In this document: one piece after another, positions 35,701-46,925 of the stretch
How the letters are laid out: each line of letters opens with the position of its first letter
Numbering within the stretch: position 1 is the first letter of the stretch
The notes under the pieces: model-generated
The model's database searches: none
What the model saw: the letters and a program-made list of their open reading frames with translations, nothing else
What the model was told of the DNA's origin: nothing
Position numbers and translations under genes: made by a program
Source of the DNA: Siderastrea radians
Taxonomy: Eukaryota; Cnidaria; Anthozoa; Scleractinia; Rhizangiidae
DNA length: 64,000 nt
Assembly (NCBI GenBank): GCA_964017195.1
Contig: OZ024887.1
Span: 67,597,228-67,661,227 of the forward strand
Reading direction: 5' to 3'

Positions 35701-37501
35701 AAAGGATGAAATTGGTTCAAGTTACTTACTTGACAGACTCACTTAAATGAAATTTGACTCAGAAAGTGGGTCTACAGCAAATCCTTTTTAATATTTTTCA
35801 ACTAACAACCACCGAGGCCATGTTGAGTTATGAGGACTGATTTGTCAAAATTAGGGTAGTTTTTCACGCACTTTATTTCGAAAATGAAGTCAGTGACCCC
35901 TGACTTTTTTTGCATTTCTGACATAGGTAACCCATTGTCTGACTGTAGCAAAAGTATGAAAAAGCGTCCTTAAATCATCAGAGTACATTCAAACCTTCAG
36001 TATTAAGACTCACTGGGACTCCCAGAAAGCCTCACTCAAAGCTTTTATGGATGTTAATACAGTTTCATAAAAGTGGGGCCATACTAAGAGAAAAGTCTAG
36101 TTAATCATAAGTTTAGCTTAAAAAAAAAATCATCCAGATAATTAAAAGTCTCAATAATCAAAAGTCCGGATAATCAAGCTATGACTGTAATGAAGTTCAC
36201 TCGTCATTGCGTTGAAAATGGGCTTTTACCTGGTTTATTTTGACAGGCTAAGAAAAATGTCAATTAAGTGGCAATTAAATCTGATGTATATTCAAACTAA
36301 TTATAATGTGGAACAGTACTAAATGAATGCTAACAGTGAATGTTATTTCTTTAATCAATGATTTGGCCATAATAGAAAATCGCTCAGTTATCAATCATAT
36401 AGATTTGCAACAAAATGGTCTCTTTATAAGAAAAATGACAAATCAAACTTGTACACACTAGGATTTACATGGAAAAAGAATACAAAAGAATTTATTTTGC
36501 AATTACACATGCTTGAACAAGCAATCGAAAGAGACAAAACCTTTTTGTCCATGTTTACTTGAGCACTGTGATAAACATTTACTCAAAAATGCATTTTCAG
36601 AAAAAATTTATACCCAAGGAGGTCAAAAGATTAAAACACAGCAAAAACTATTTTTTTTAAATTTAAATTTAAATTTAGATAGCAAAAAAATATATGAACC
36701 AAATACAAAGTTATTCCCAGGAGTTAAAAATAGTATGCTAATTTCAAAAAAGAAAATTTACATGTACATGGTTTGCAAACTTTTTGTTTAGTTGGATTCA
36801 TTTTGCTCGAGATGCCACGAAATAAGAAATAAAACAAAAATATGCTTGCTTATAACTTGAATGTTCTGGGCAATTGTATCAAAATAGTTAAAGAAAAAGC
36901 CCTAGAAAAAAAGCACAAAAATTAAAAGAAAAACTCGCGTGACTAAGAACTGTCTTCAATAGCTGACCCCCTGTTGCCTTCACCAGGTTGTTTGGCTTTG
37001 AGAAAAAAGCTTTGAGAAAAAAATACTCTAGCAGAGGCGAGAGGTTAAATCCTATTTCGAAGCGCTGTATATGAAGCCGATATCGAGATGTTACAGTATG
37101 TTTATTTTATGCACCCTGGGGATTGATTGAATGAACTGCTTTTGTGGTCGAGCTATAATCCGCGCTTCTCGCGCGGACAATTTCCTCACCACAGGAAATA
37201 AAGTCGTACAACCAATATACGCTCTGAAAGCGCTTTGCTCCTTCAGTGTTGGTAGAACAAAGCCTTGATACGAAATAAAACATTTATCATTTGCACCGTT
37301 ATAAATTAGGAAATTACTGTAACGATATCAAGAGCTGTTAATGATTTCGATAACGGCTTATAAAGCTTACCTTGTTTCGCCATCGCCTACTACGTGAAAG
37401 ACCGCCGATTGAACGGCTTGGACATCAAAACCTTCGGGGTAGTCCCATGAAAAAGCAATCTGAAATCTTGCCCAAAAGTTCGACAGTTCTTCCAGATCCA
37501 T
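26774..37501 (-). CDS. ATPase PAAT-like (C10orf88-like) protein, eight exons
   Basis: Coding exons in transcript order: 37501-37371, 34920-34678, 33948-33876, 31460-31386, 29478-29362, 28920-28755, 28312-27916, 27053-26774. Phases fit throughout, giving 493 aa. The N-terminal half (MDLEELSNFWARFQIAFSWD, FYIKNIVIVSEARNVELYID, GIMLTIRKGR, EFDLTEFIHGTCRCLIK, QTIVVRVARSS) resembles the PAAT/C10orf88 family, reported in mammals to be an ATPase linked to mitochondrial ABC transporters. A Ser/Glu-rich middle follows, with SPEAQQLLEAME. The C-terminus has a Cys cluster CAECGCPGC (402-410) and a coiled-coil (about 420-455). The family call rests on remembered similarity of the N-terminal part and is moderate. 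For exon 4 the second AG of GCAGAG had to be used as acceptor to avoid a stop. Introns carry a Penelope-like insertion and two inverted-repeat elements. Confidence 0.62.
27567..27654. mobile_element. TAGCCTGCG hairpin element with exact 9-bp target duplication
   Basis: Ends are TAGCCTGCGAGCAAGCTCTC and its exact complement GAGAGCTTGCTCGCAGGCTA; arms of 25 bp are perfect. Flanked by GCGACGGAA on both sides (27558-27566 and 27655-27663), an exact 9-bp duplication. Length is only 88 bp. A 9-bp duplication is typical of Mutator-like transposition. Located in the last intron of the PAAT-like gene. Confidence 0.85.
29170..29280. repeat. (TTA/TTG)n microsatellite
   Basis: About 110 bp of TTA, TTG and TTC triplets within an intron of the PAAT-like gene; read directly. 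Confidence 0.9.
32080..32809. mobile_element. Penelope-like element insertion with inverted 3' ends and 12-bp target duplication
   Basis: Two arms of about 265 bp (32077-32341 and 32520-32786) are inverted copies, sharing CACGACGTTTCGACC, ATGTTGAGAAAATGAATTTG and TGACAAAGGGGCAAAAATAT. Between them the minus strand encodes the C-terminal end of a GIY-YIG endonuclease (HFRSEHSLAPKD, ILKKCKNKFDCLIYEMFFI, DSIRAKVFK, stop near 32311), as in Penelope-like retroelements. AAGTTATATATT occurs at 32068-32079 and again at 32810-32821, a 12-bp target duplication around the whole unit. So two copies of the element's 3' end are joined head to head in one insertion. No reverse transcriptase is present. In an intron of the PAAT-like gene. 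Confidence 0.78.
33118..33562. repeat. Inverted-repeat element, ~140-bp arms
   Basis: Ends AGGACTCAGTGG and CCACTGAGTCCT. Arms share GATTTGAGGTTGAAATCTA, ACTTTGGCACAC, GTAAGAAACATT and ATTTATTTCTTGACC in inverted order, extending inwards to about 33250 and 33400. No coding capacity; MITE-like. No target duplication is evident. In an intron of the PAAT-like gene. Confidence 0.75.
34338..34440. repeat. Short tandem duplication
   Basis: GTATGGATTT(TA)CAGA(C)AAGGTCTGAAAA occurs twice in tandem with a third partial copy (GGTCTGAAAATGG, GGTCTGAAATAAGGTC). Intronic, no further meaning seen. Confidence 0.5.
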
Positions 37502-40305
37502 TAACAAATCGGTGCTTTTTATGTGCCCTTCTCAATACGGTCATTCGCTATGAGCGTTGACGTATGAAATCCCACACATGGCGCCGAACGAAAGGAGCAA
37601 AAACAACGAGAAATTAATCCCTCTAAACAAAACAAAGAATCCGCGCTGTATTCAACAACGTAGCTCTAAGTTTGCGGAGATTGTTTTGGTGTTTTTGTTG
37701 CGGCCCAAAGACAAACAAATCGACAACACTTTCCGATGGGAAAAGCTCCAATTTTCCAATTGAAATTGTTTCCGCTGAAAGCGCGAAAACTGAGTCACAT
37801 TAGTGCCCAGGCCATGACAGGGTGCGAAAAGGTGGGTCATTTCAAAAGTCGGGAATGCAAGAACTCTTGGATAGGAAGATTTTGGATGAAATTTCAATTG
37901 TTATCATGAAGCAGTGCTCACAACGCAAAGTAGCCAACTTGTAGGCCTTAAATTTTCAAATTGATCACCAAGCCCGCAATACAATCTCTGCAGGCACCTG
38001 CACTTGTGCAGGCTGTCAAATGAACCTTAACTGCAGTAGACTAGGAGCAGTTACTCTTTCCGCTCAGGGATAGTTGACCAAGCTGCACTACACTAGGGGC
38101 TCATTATGCGTGCATCATGTTTCCATGCAGCAGGTGATTTTCGCACTTGGTCAACTATCCCTGAGCAGAAAGAGAGATTTGTAGTCTAAAATTGCAGCTA
38201 CTCTTCCATAAGTACTTTTTTTGAAAATATTTGTTGTTTTTGTTTGCATGCATGTGTGTGTTATTTTTTTTTACCAGCAGTCAACCATAGCATTTTAATT
38301 TCCTAATCTGAATATTGAAGTTTCTATTGTTCAAGTCATGTGATGAATTACGTTGCAAATCTCATGTGTATATGGAAAAAAAAAACTTGGTATTGTATTA
38401 CTGGAGTAAGAAGGATTCAGGAACAAAATGTACTCAGCTCATAAGCACATCAAGTATATCTAAGTCAATCAAATAACAACCGTTTTAATTTATAACATTC
38501 TTCTTTTCAATAACATGTTAAATTTCGAATACAAAATTATTATATACATAATGTTCCTAATATAATCTGAACTCTTTTAGAACACTCCCATCTAGATAAG
38601 GTATATATATTCAGAATATCCATAAGCAATAGACCTATGTATAGCCTGTGAATAAAGCTGCCACCCATTACTCCTAATCAACAGTGGATAATCATTAGCA
38701 AATGCACCAAGCAACTGTCACAGAGAGTCAGCAGCTGATTCTATTTAGTCTGGAGGCTGCAATGGCTGCAGGACAGTTCAAAATGAGTGTGCCATTTTCT
38801 GTGTGCGTAAAATCAATCATGCGACACAGGAAACAATAACTGGGAAGTCTAGAGGATTTTTGTTAATTTTCTTGGGGGAGGGACTGGGTACCACAGATTT
38901 GAATACGCTGTTTGATTGAATTCTCAGTAAAAAAATTTCAGTGTAGTTTTGTATAAATATGTGCATAGAAAAATCAGAAAGACAATAATTTCTAATATTA
39001 AGAAAGTGTTTATTCAAGGAGTTGGTTTGAGGGTCAGCATAAATAGTGGGTCTGTTTTCATGAAAGGAGCCCCAAGATATCTGAACTTCTGCTCATAAAC
39101 AACACTGCATGTTGAGGGTGTACAATTATCTTTTGAGGTGTATAAGTGGTAGCTAGTAAATTGGCAATGAAACTAGTTTGGGTTTGTAGTGAAACAAAAC
39201 TGCAAAACAATTTCAAATGATCACATTCAAATGTTTATAATCCTTTTCTTAAAAAAGAACACAGGCTTCCTCAGCTAAATTTTGACGCCCTAGTCAGCAC
39301 TTAAGTACTGTCATTAAGTAGCAGGCAGCTCAGCTACCATGGATAGCAACTATAAATATTACAGTGAACATAGTTTGAAAGTGACTAAAAGATAACAGGC
39401 ATTGTAGGAGAATTTCATTAGTTTATGGTTGGCTACTTTCCTTGAGAAGCTGACTTCTTCAAACCTTAATGGCCACCCTACAGTATCTATAATCCCAGAA
39501 AGCAGCACTCTAAAATCACCCCAAAATAAACCCAGGGAGGGAGAGGGGGAATTTTAGACTGAAGGAAGCACCAAGCATGGTCCTTACTGTGGGGGGAGGC
39601 TAGCTCCCACATGAAAGTGACAGGGGTACCCATTATATACCTTTTTATAGGGGTTGCAATTTAAGACCTGTTCTAATAACTACTTAACTGGGGTGTAAAG
39701 TAACCACTTTTAGAATGGTGCTTAATGGGTAAAACAAGGAAAAAAGTTGGGCTGGAAAAGTAACTCTTAACGAAATATATTGGTACCTATTAGAGGTGAG
39801 TTTTTTTCTAGTCACCTCCACAAAATAGGATTCCAGTAGTTTTTAGAGGTTCCTATTACATTTTCCAAAAAGCTTGTACCATTTACCCATGTCAATGTTA
39901 TGTGGAAGTGGCCCCCACTCAAGGTCCTCGTGATCAACTTTTCTCTTAGATAATGCTTTGCATGCACCCACCTCCCCTACCCTTTCTAGCCTGTGCCATC
40001 TAGCTTGCTATTTGAGGTTGTCATGACTTCATTACTCCCATCAGTTTTTACCTTGAATTCTCCCTCCGTAGATCCAGCCTAGCTCCATCACCAACCCAGC
40101 TACACCATCATACTATAAAACTAGAAGGTATTCTACGGTAAAGGTTTTTAATGAAAACTGTCTTTTTCACCTGGCAGTTAGATCAACAGTAAGCTTATGT
40201 TACATTAAGTTATACAAACATCTTGTCAACTCTAAACTGACAAAAGAATATATGCCCAAAAAAAGGTATTTATGATAAGGAACAAGCTAAGAACAAAGGT
40301 CCTTA
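37502..40305. other. Intergenic between PAAT-like gene and CHMP4
   Basis: Holds the upstream region of the PAAT-like gene and the 3' side of CHMP4, plus the inverted-repeat element at 38037-38188. Only short open frames without recognised domains occur. No other gene is supported. Confidence 0.45.
38037..38188. repeat. Inverted-repeat element (TAGACTA ... TAGTCTA)
   Basis: Left TAGACTA and right TAGTCTA ends; the strongest pairing is CTCAGGGATAGTTGACCAAG against CTTGGTCAACTATCCCTGAG, which is exact over 20 bp. About 150 bp in total with no coding content. MITE-like. Confidence 0.75.
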
Positions 40306-40953
40306 TCACATTGCCCATGCTTGCAACTCTTCCAGATCATTTTCGTCTTGCACAGATTTCCTTTTTGTCGGAAGATCCCCAGATGGAACGTTCGGCAATT
40401 CCATAGAGGGTCGTTCCATTCCAACAAGTTCGTCATCAAGAACCTCTTGTTCGATCGCTTCCAACTCCGCATTTAGCTCGTCTTCATCAAGGTCTTGATT
40501 CAAACCAACACCACAAATAGCTTCTGAGATTTCCTTGGAAATTTCTGTTTGCTCCTGAATATCATCCATGATGTCATAAACATCGTCCGCGCCGAGTTGT
40601 TCATGAACGCTTTTAAGAGCTTTCGCGGCATAGTTCATGTTCTTCAACACTTCGGTGTTGGTTCCAGCGCTCTCCAGAGCCTCGCGTTGGAATTCTATTG
40701 TCGATAAAGTTCCATCAATTTGATTCAACTGTTTTTCGAGACGTTTTCTCCTTTTTAAAGCTTGCAGAGCGAGCCTCTTGTTCGTTTTTGCATGCTTCTT
40801 CGCCATTGCGTTCTCCGAGTCAATTTTTTTCTCCAAGAATTCTTGCTTCTTTTCCAACATTTCCTCGGTCTGTTTCAACTTTTGAATAGCTTCTTCCGTA
40901 GAAGGTATGTTCTCCTTGTTGTTACCTCCAAAAATCCATTTTAACATGCTCAT
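40306..40953 (-). CDS. CHMP4: CHMP4 (Snf7/VPS32), ESCRT-III subunit
   Basis: 215 aa in one exon, close to the 220-230 aa usual for CHMP4. The protein polymerises on endosomal and other membranes in membrane scission (multivesicular bodies, cytokinesis, repair). The start MSMLKWIFGG was chosen because CHMP4 proteins begin with a short amphipathic helix of this kind; an in-frame Met 19 codons upstream would add a tail foreign to the family. Family blocks seen: EEMLEKKQEFLEKKI, NKRLALQALKRRKRLEKQL, QIDGTLSTIEFQREALESA, NTEVLKNMNYAAKALK, then the acidic DEDELNAELEAIEQEVLDDE, LPNVPS, and the C-terminal LEELQAWAM that matches the Alix/Bro1-binding helix. The basic first half and acidic second half are as expected. 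The broken NAAA copy starts 184 bp away in the opposite direction. Confidence 0.95.
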   Translation of the reverse strand: MSMLKWIFGGNNKENIPSTEEAIQKLKQTEEMLEKKQEFLEKKIDSENAMAKKHAKTNKRLALQALKRRKRLEKQLNQIDGTLSTIEFQREALESAGTNTEVLKNMNYAAKALKSVHEQLGADDVYDIMDDIQEQTEISKEISEAICGVGLNQDLDEDELNAELEAIEQEVLDDELVGMERPSMELPNVPSGDLPTKRKSVQDENDLEELQAWAM

Positions 40954-41137
40954 AGTGGCACTAAAAGAAACGACAAGCTCTTCAAGTCTTTCGCAAGCTG
41001 CACGACTCAACCGCCGCTGCTTGTTTCAAATGTCACTTCTAAAACAGGAAATTGTGTAACCGTCACTAGTATTTTCAGAAACCGGAAGTCGGCTGATTCA
41101 AATCTTACGGAGGTTCTCATGACGTATATTGTGGAAG
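40954..41137. promoter_or_regulatory. Divergent upstream region of CHMP4 and the NAAA pseudogene
   Basis: Only 184 bp separate the CHMP4 start (minus) from the first ATG of the NAAA-like pseudogene (plus), so both promoters must overlap here or reach into the genes. AAGATGGCGG at 41135-41144, including the pseudogene ATG, fits a YY1 site. No TATA box is seen. Confidence 0.5.
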
Positions 41138-41749
41138 ATGGCGGAATTTTGGTTCCATGTCGTCTTTTTCGTTGTGGTTTGTGTTGGCCTACAAAATGCA
41201 AAAGCCGAACATTTCAAGTTCCTATTTACAACATTGACCTTGATCTACCCCCAGAACAGAGATGGCTGAATATCACGAAGAATTATGCAAAATACGCACC
41301 GCAGATCATGAAAAAAAATACACTCAACATTCCCGGCTTTTGCGCTACCTTTCGTGGAGAATATCGCTTTGTACATGGATGAACATTTTCCTGAACCTTT
41401 CCCTGGAGAAATCAGTGAAAGGTGTATCCAAAGGCCTTAATATAAGTCTGGCGGATACAATATTAATCAACATTTTTTATGACTTGACAGCATTTTGTAC
41501 AAGTATTGTCGCACAGGATCAACACGGGAATATTTTCCACGGTCGGAATCTGGACTGTGCATTTGGATTAACGACAGCCGGATGCGTAGTATATCTTTAT
41601 ATCAAATTTTAATAGTAAAGGTAAATTCGGAATTTCCTTTTAAGGTTTCTTAATTTTCCTGAAGGAGCTCGTAAATCAGATTGATTTATTACAGAGAGCG
41701 CACAAAAGTGTTTCAAGTCATGACAATTACAGACAGTACACTGAGCTGG

Positions 41750-41942
41750 GGCCCGTTTCTCGAAACTTGCCGATTTGTGGTCAGCGGAGTTATATATTAC
41801 TGCAAATTTGTCAATGAATTTCATATAAAAATTTAAAAATACTGAAAATTAGCCATCAAAAACAACAAAAATCGACTCTTTGTTGAAGAATATTTTGCAC
41901 GCATCATAGTTTTCTGGCGCGGGGAATTTCGAGAAACGGGCT
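41750..41942. repeat. Inverted-repeat element (GGCCCGTTTCTCGAAA ends)
   Basis: GGCCCGTTTCTCGAAA at the left and TTTCGAGAAACGGGCT at the right form a 15-bp terminal inverted repeat around about 160 bp of non-coding sequence. MITE-like, in intron 1 of the NAAA pseudogene. Confidence 0.65.
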
Positions 41943-42235
41943 GGTCTGAATGACTTGCCGGATAATTGACCCCACCCTCCGCCACAACATGTTGAATTGC
42001 TGGGACGCTTGCATGTCATCCATTTCTTCAGTTGCAACCGCGTGCATTTTTAAAAAAATGGTTTATGGGGAAAGGGCTGTCCCGCAAGGATTCAAGTCCA
42101 AGGATGCTGTTTCAGCGAAGGGAAGATTCAATGCGCGCGAAGAAACAAACATCATCCATTCTTTCCTTTCCATAATCTGACACCTCTCCTGCAAGCTAGA
42201 TTCGCCCGACACGTCCCTGAGTCAGGGTACAGTAC

Positions 42236-44536
42236 CAGGAGCCATAATCGGGGACGGAGACCGTAAGCGTGGGGTCCACGCGGCCCCATCGAAAAAGACA
42301 AATGTGCTATTTTTAGAAAAAATTGCGCCACCCTCAACGTCATAAACGCGCGTGGCTACACGCAAATTTGCGTACAACGAGGGCGTGCTGGATATGACCA
42401 AGATGGTTATAATTATTTGATATCCGGTATGCCCGAGTACACAATTGTTTTTATTATTAAAAACGCAATCACTAATTGCTATAAAATCAAGACAGAGAAA
42501 AAAAGAGAGAGAAACTCCGAGACAAAAGGGAACAAGAATCGATCGCGATCACATGACTGACCGAAAAAAGGCGCCAAAACCTTGCGAAGTGTTGCAGCGT
42601 TTCTTTGCGGAGCTGAATGAATCAATGAAACTGCTCCGAAGTGAACGTACAAGCACAGGGTCTGGGAAAAATCTCCCAATTATGGGCTCTGAAATATGGT
42701 ACGTGTTTGATTTTTCCTGAAAATTGTTGTAATCGTCGTTCAAAGCGGGTTGAAGCTGTACGATCTCACGAGTTTGAAATCGCTCCGTTCGCACAACGCT
42801 GACAACGGAGCCATCATGTGTTTGTTTGATCGAACTGAAGACTGGATTAATAATTAAACTTGAACGATAATTACTATGCAGCTCACGGAAACAAGACTAC
42901 GGAGGTGAGGAACATTAGAATTCCCCATCTTACTTTTTAAACGCAAACCACAAAACGCAGTTTTTCTTAGTTTAGAGCCCGCCGACGGAATGGTAAAAAT
43001 AACACTGAAACAACTGTGAAAGCGATTCAACGTATTTTACATGGCATCCGACTTGTGTCTAAATGTCTGGAGCTGTTCCAGGGAACACAGATAGAGCCAC
43101 AACGAGTACAGGTAAACCAGTGTCAATTTTGTGTGGTATAGCCAAAAAATGTCGCCTTTTCTGGTACTGGATTTGTTCAATGCTTGTCGTTCAGTCTGTT
43201 GCATGATTTTTGTACTGACTCGCCATAAAAAGTGTGACAATTTTTATTAAATACTTCTTTCCAATTTTACTGTGCTTTATTTTGTCTTGTCTCGATATTT
43301 CGGAGTCAAAGCCTTCCTTATGAAACCTGCTGTTTGTGAAATTTTAAGAACAAGTGATTGACTGGACGATGAAAGAAATTGTAAACAAAGCGCTAAATGC
43401 TTAAAATTCTATTTCTACAGTTTCTTTTCGTCCTAAGAAATCAAGCACTCTGAAACAACTTAGATTTGTGTTTCAGTGACGTTCAGTCGTAATTTCTTCT
43501 TAATTTTGCTTTGATACAAAGTGATTTTTCTCGCCGGGTTGCTGGCAGAGAAAAATAAAGCTCACTCTGTCGTTGAAACCCTTGCCACATCCACTGCGCT
43601 ATGTATCCCTTCTAGGTTCGTAAATTGCCCAGAAAGTAATATTAAGTACTAGGGCAGCATGGAGTTTCACTTTATCTTTCTCCTTCTCATCGACGGAAGT
43701 AGTTTTTTTTCTCTTGGTGTTTTTCCAGTTCACTATTTTGTCGACGATTAATAACGCACCACGAGAGCATTTGATTGAAAACAAGGCGCGCTTTTCACTA
43801 TTCTTGGTCTTCATTATAAACATTTCGGCCATTTCGGTAAAGGCGGGCATTATTTCAGAAAACATACGCTGAGAAATCTCGACAGACATTTTCTTTGCTG
43901 ACTCGGTATTTGAATATATGTTACTATTTTTCTTGCAGTGAAAAGAGTGACAACGATTTATCAGTGCGTTACTTTTCTTCAGTACGTGCTTGGAAAATCA
44001 TTTTACAGTCTTTGCGGCTGCCCTTCAATCTCTGTACATCCTCAGAGGAAATATATATTCGAGATGTATTTTCCCTTTTTCTGCCTGATTCGCCTTCAAC
44101 TGATTTTTTCGTTGTTCGACGCCATTTTTGCCCGTAAAACGTTTCTTCCGTCTAACGGGGAAATCCTCGTCCGACATGTCCGACACATCTTCGCCACAGG
44201 ATTTTTCTAAAATATTCTCACTGCCATCATCGGAATCACTTGTATAATCCTCATATCCAGAGTTACTATCCAGAAAGTTCTCCCCAAGGGCTTGCCTCAA
44301 ATTAGGAAGTGACACTGATGACAGAAATTGAATTTATTCATCTCCAACAAAGGTAATTTCCGACGCCATTTTGTTTGTTTTTCTCTGCGCGGAGTCCTCG
44401 CAACACACACGCGCGTGTGTCACGCGCGATGGCGCAATTTTTTCTAAAAATAGCACATTTGTCTTTTTCGATGGGGCCAACGCCAATACTGAAAATGGCA
44501 GTTAGTTACGGTCTCCATCCCCGATTATGGCTCCTG
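42236..44536. mobile_element. 2.3-kb DNA transposon with long TIRs and 7-bp target duplication
   Basis: The ends are CAGGAGCCATAATCGGGGA (left) and its complement (right). After a few unmatched bases the inverted repeat resumes with GGCCCCATCGAAAAAGACAA, TGTGCTATTTTTAGAAAAAA and TTGCGCCA, about 100 bp on each side. ACAGTAC is found directly outside both ends (42229-42235 and 44537-44543), a 7-bp target duplication. Inside, the minus strand carries an acidic frame (44315-44025: GENFLDSNSGYEDYTSDSDD, then DMSDEDFPVRRKKRF) preceded by MASEITFVGDE and a stop. Further open frames lie at 43889-43599 (minus) and 42445-42720 (plus). None shows a transposase domain I recognise, so this is an unclassified, possibly non-autonomous element. 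Confidence 0.8.
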
Positions 44537-45499
44537 ACAGTACTCAAGTAGTTTAAGTCCTAGGTCAAAGGCTTTATCCTGAAAAAAAAAACATTTTATT
44601 CATGATAACTTTAACAAACGGAATAGAACTGAATCGAAATTTGGCACATGGAAAGGTTTTACTGTCCTTAACATTTTGAAGTATAATAAGCTTTCTCATA
44701 AGTCACGTGCCATGTCACGTGGTCATTTTTCTTAAAATAGCAAATATTTGACGAATTGGTGACGGGTTTAAGAGAAAACATAAAATAAAAACGCTTTTCT
44801 AATGCAGAATAAAAATTTCCAGCCCTTCACGTTTGAAATGATCGTCCATTATTCTTTAAAAAAAAATTATGAGGGCAAAGGTCATCTTTAAGTCCAAAAT
44901 TCAACCTTTGATTATCTATAACTGTAATTTTGAAACTCAAGGACAATCATTCCAAACGTAGAAGGTTAAATATGTTAAATTGCCATCGAAAAAGCTAATT
45001 TATTTAACTATACAAAGAAAATTCGCCACCATGCATATCGCCGATTTGCTTAATTTTAACATTTTGATCACGTGACATACACGTGACCAAACTTATGCGT
45101 TAAGGTTGGAGAAGACATCAAGATTAACATTCAGGGAAAATTTTAACTTGTTCTAGGCAGTCTAGCCGAGGATATTAAGTGTGAACCATATTTTCCGAAC
45201 AGACTTTAAACCCAGGCTTTAAACTACTTGAGAGAAGAAAGCCGGGTAATTATAATCTTAAAATAACTTTTATGTGTCGTTCATGTCCATTATCTGTCGA
45301 TTTCATCCAAGTTTAGCAGCAAACGCACTTATTGGTTTCTCTGACCTGGATCGCTCACTACTGATTTATTTCGCGTATAATGTGAGAACAGTTTAATAAG
45401 CGAACCGAAACTGAATGAGCTAGATAGCTAGATAACAGTTTACCTGCTCCTTGATCTCTGAGGATGCATGCAGGTTGAAAAATCCATGTTAGAGCTTAC

Positions 45500-45960
45500 T
45501 GAAGGATCTCAATAGGGGTAGTAGCGTTGACTGTTTACGGTTAAATTTTAGGTATTTTGCCGTTAACGATATTAAGAGTAAATTCATTCATGTGTATCGG
45601 GTTGTGTTTTGGGGGTTATTTTGCGCTTGCGGCGGGATTTTGTTATTTTTTAAAACGAGTCAAGTTTTGCTTATACTCTTAAAAAATAGCTTTAAGGTTA
45701 TGCGAAGGTGGTCAACTTTTGCATATTGTGCTCCCTGTTATACTATTTATGAACATTCTTTGAGAGCCAGAGGAGCTGCTGATCGTAAATTCGAGATTCG
45801 TCTAACGATCAACTAATTATTAACGTACTGCCCCTGTTAACAGTTAACGGCAAAAATTACCTTTTCTGCCTGGCGGTTTACGGTTAAAGTTTAGGCCATT
45901 TGCATTTGACAGTTGACGGTTAACCGTTTAAGACACTCGAACTTGCTTATACCGGCGGTA
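45500..45960. repeat. Degenerate inverted/direct repeats (GTTTACGGTTAAA)
   Basis: TTTTGCCGTTAAC near 45556-45568 is the complement of GTTAACGGCAAAA near 45845-45857, and GTTTACGGTTAAA(T/G)TTTAGG occurs at about 45533 and 45877 in direct orientation. Probably an old inverted-repeat element in intron 1 of the NAAA pseudogene. Confidence 0.45.
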
Positions 45961-45984
45961 GCTAAGCTAAAGTCGCACTCGAGC

Positions 45985-46080
45985 CAAGTAGGCCCACATG
46001 GCTGGAGCTGTAGCATGAAGCAACTGAAAGTACTGCTACTCCCCCCCCCCCCCCGGATGGGATGCTAGTCCATCCCATAC
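45985..46080 (-). repeat. Dispersed repeat fragment (GGATGGGATGCTAGTCC block)
   Basis: Contains CCACATGGCTGG, GTAGCATGAAGCAACTGAAA, a run of about 15 C, and GGATGGGATGCTAGTCC. Related blocks are found at 5738-5835 and about 46850-46925. Confidence 0.5.
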
Positions 46081-46659
46081 AAAGAGGTGTAAATTTTCTT
46101 TTGTTCGCTTGCTTGTGGTATTTCCATTTTATTGTTTTGATCCTCACCTTTCTGTTTCTAGGTAAGGTGGTCTACTCAGGTGTAACTTTCGCTGGCCAGG
46201 TTGGACTTTTGACTGCTCAGCGACCAAATGCCGTCACTGTCTCACTGGATGCAAGAGGCGGAGGCACTGTATGGCAGAATATCTTTCAGGTTATATTCAA
46301 CCGGAAGGCACCACCTATCACATTTGTGATCTGAAATGTGGTTAGTACAGTGGAGATGGATTTTAATTATGCTGTGAAGATGTTGTCACACGTACTGTTG
46401 GTAGCAGATGGGTATTTGATTGTTGGAGGAGTGAATGTTTGGGCAAGGTGCAGTGGTCACTCGGAAAAGAGAAGACGCAGCTGATGTCTGGTACTTAAGC
46501 AATGGTACAACAAAGCGCCGGTAAGTACATATGTATTTACAAGCATTTCGCATTGCCTCACCACCCCTCTTCAGTTACTGTTCATAAAAAAGGCAGAATG
46601 CTTTTCCAGTTGGCTGAGTTGAGTTATTTTTATTCCGCCTCTCTTACCATGCCCCCACC

Positions 46660-46925
46660 TTCTTATAAAAAGGCGTGGTAATGTAGCGGTATTCGCGTAT
46701 CTCCCGATGAAAAGTACGATAGAAAGCCCTCGAGGGGTTGCTGGTTCGAAGCTTGGTCTCTGCATTGTATCTCTACATTGCCTCTCTCTATCCGCCCACG
46801 TGTATAAACGAGTATAAGCAAAGTGTTAGGGAATCTTAACACATTACAGGATGGACTAGCATCCATCCAGGGGGGAGTAATGATGCTCGCTTCTTGCTGT
46901 AAAAACCGCAGTTAAGCACGTGCCT
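46660..46925 (+). repeat. Possible SINE (B-box-like GGTTCGAAG plus shared body)
   Basis: GCTGGTTCGAAGCTTGG (46740-46756) resembles a polymerase III B box. About 100 bp later comes GGATGGACTAGCATCCATCC and GGGGGGAGTAATGATGCTC, related to the blocks at 45985-46080 and 5738-5835. No convincing A box was found, so the SINE call is tentative. It sits in intron 2 of the NAAA pseudogene. Confidence 0.35.

Noticed and set aside
42445..44315. Naming the 2.3-kb transposon as piggyBac, P or hAT
   Set aside because: The 7-bp duplication and end sequence do not fit piggyBac (TTAA), and no transposase domain is recognisable.
44025..44315. Independent cellular gene encoding the acidic 96-residue protein
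   Set aside because: It lies fully inside the transposon boundaries and has a stop soon after the likely true start, so it belongs to the element.
46660..46780. A tRNA gene
   Set aside because: Only a B-box-like GGTTCGAAG is present; no cloverleaf could be drawn and no A box fits.
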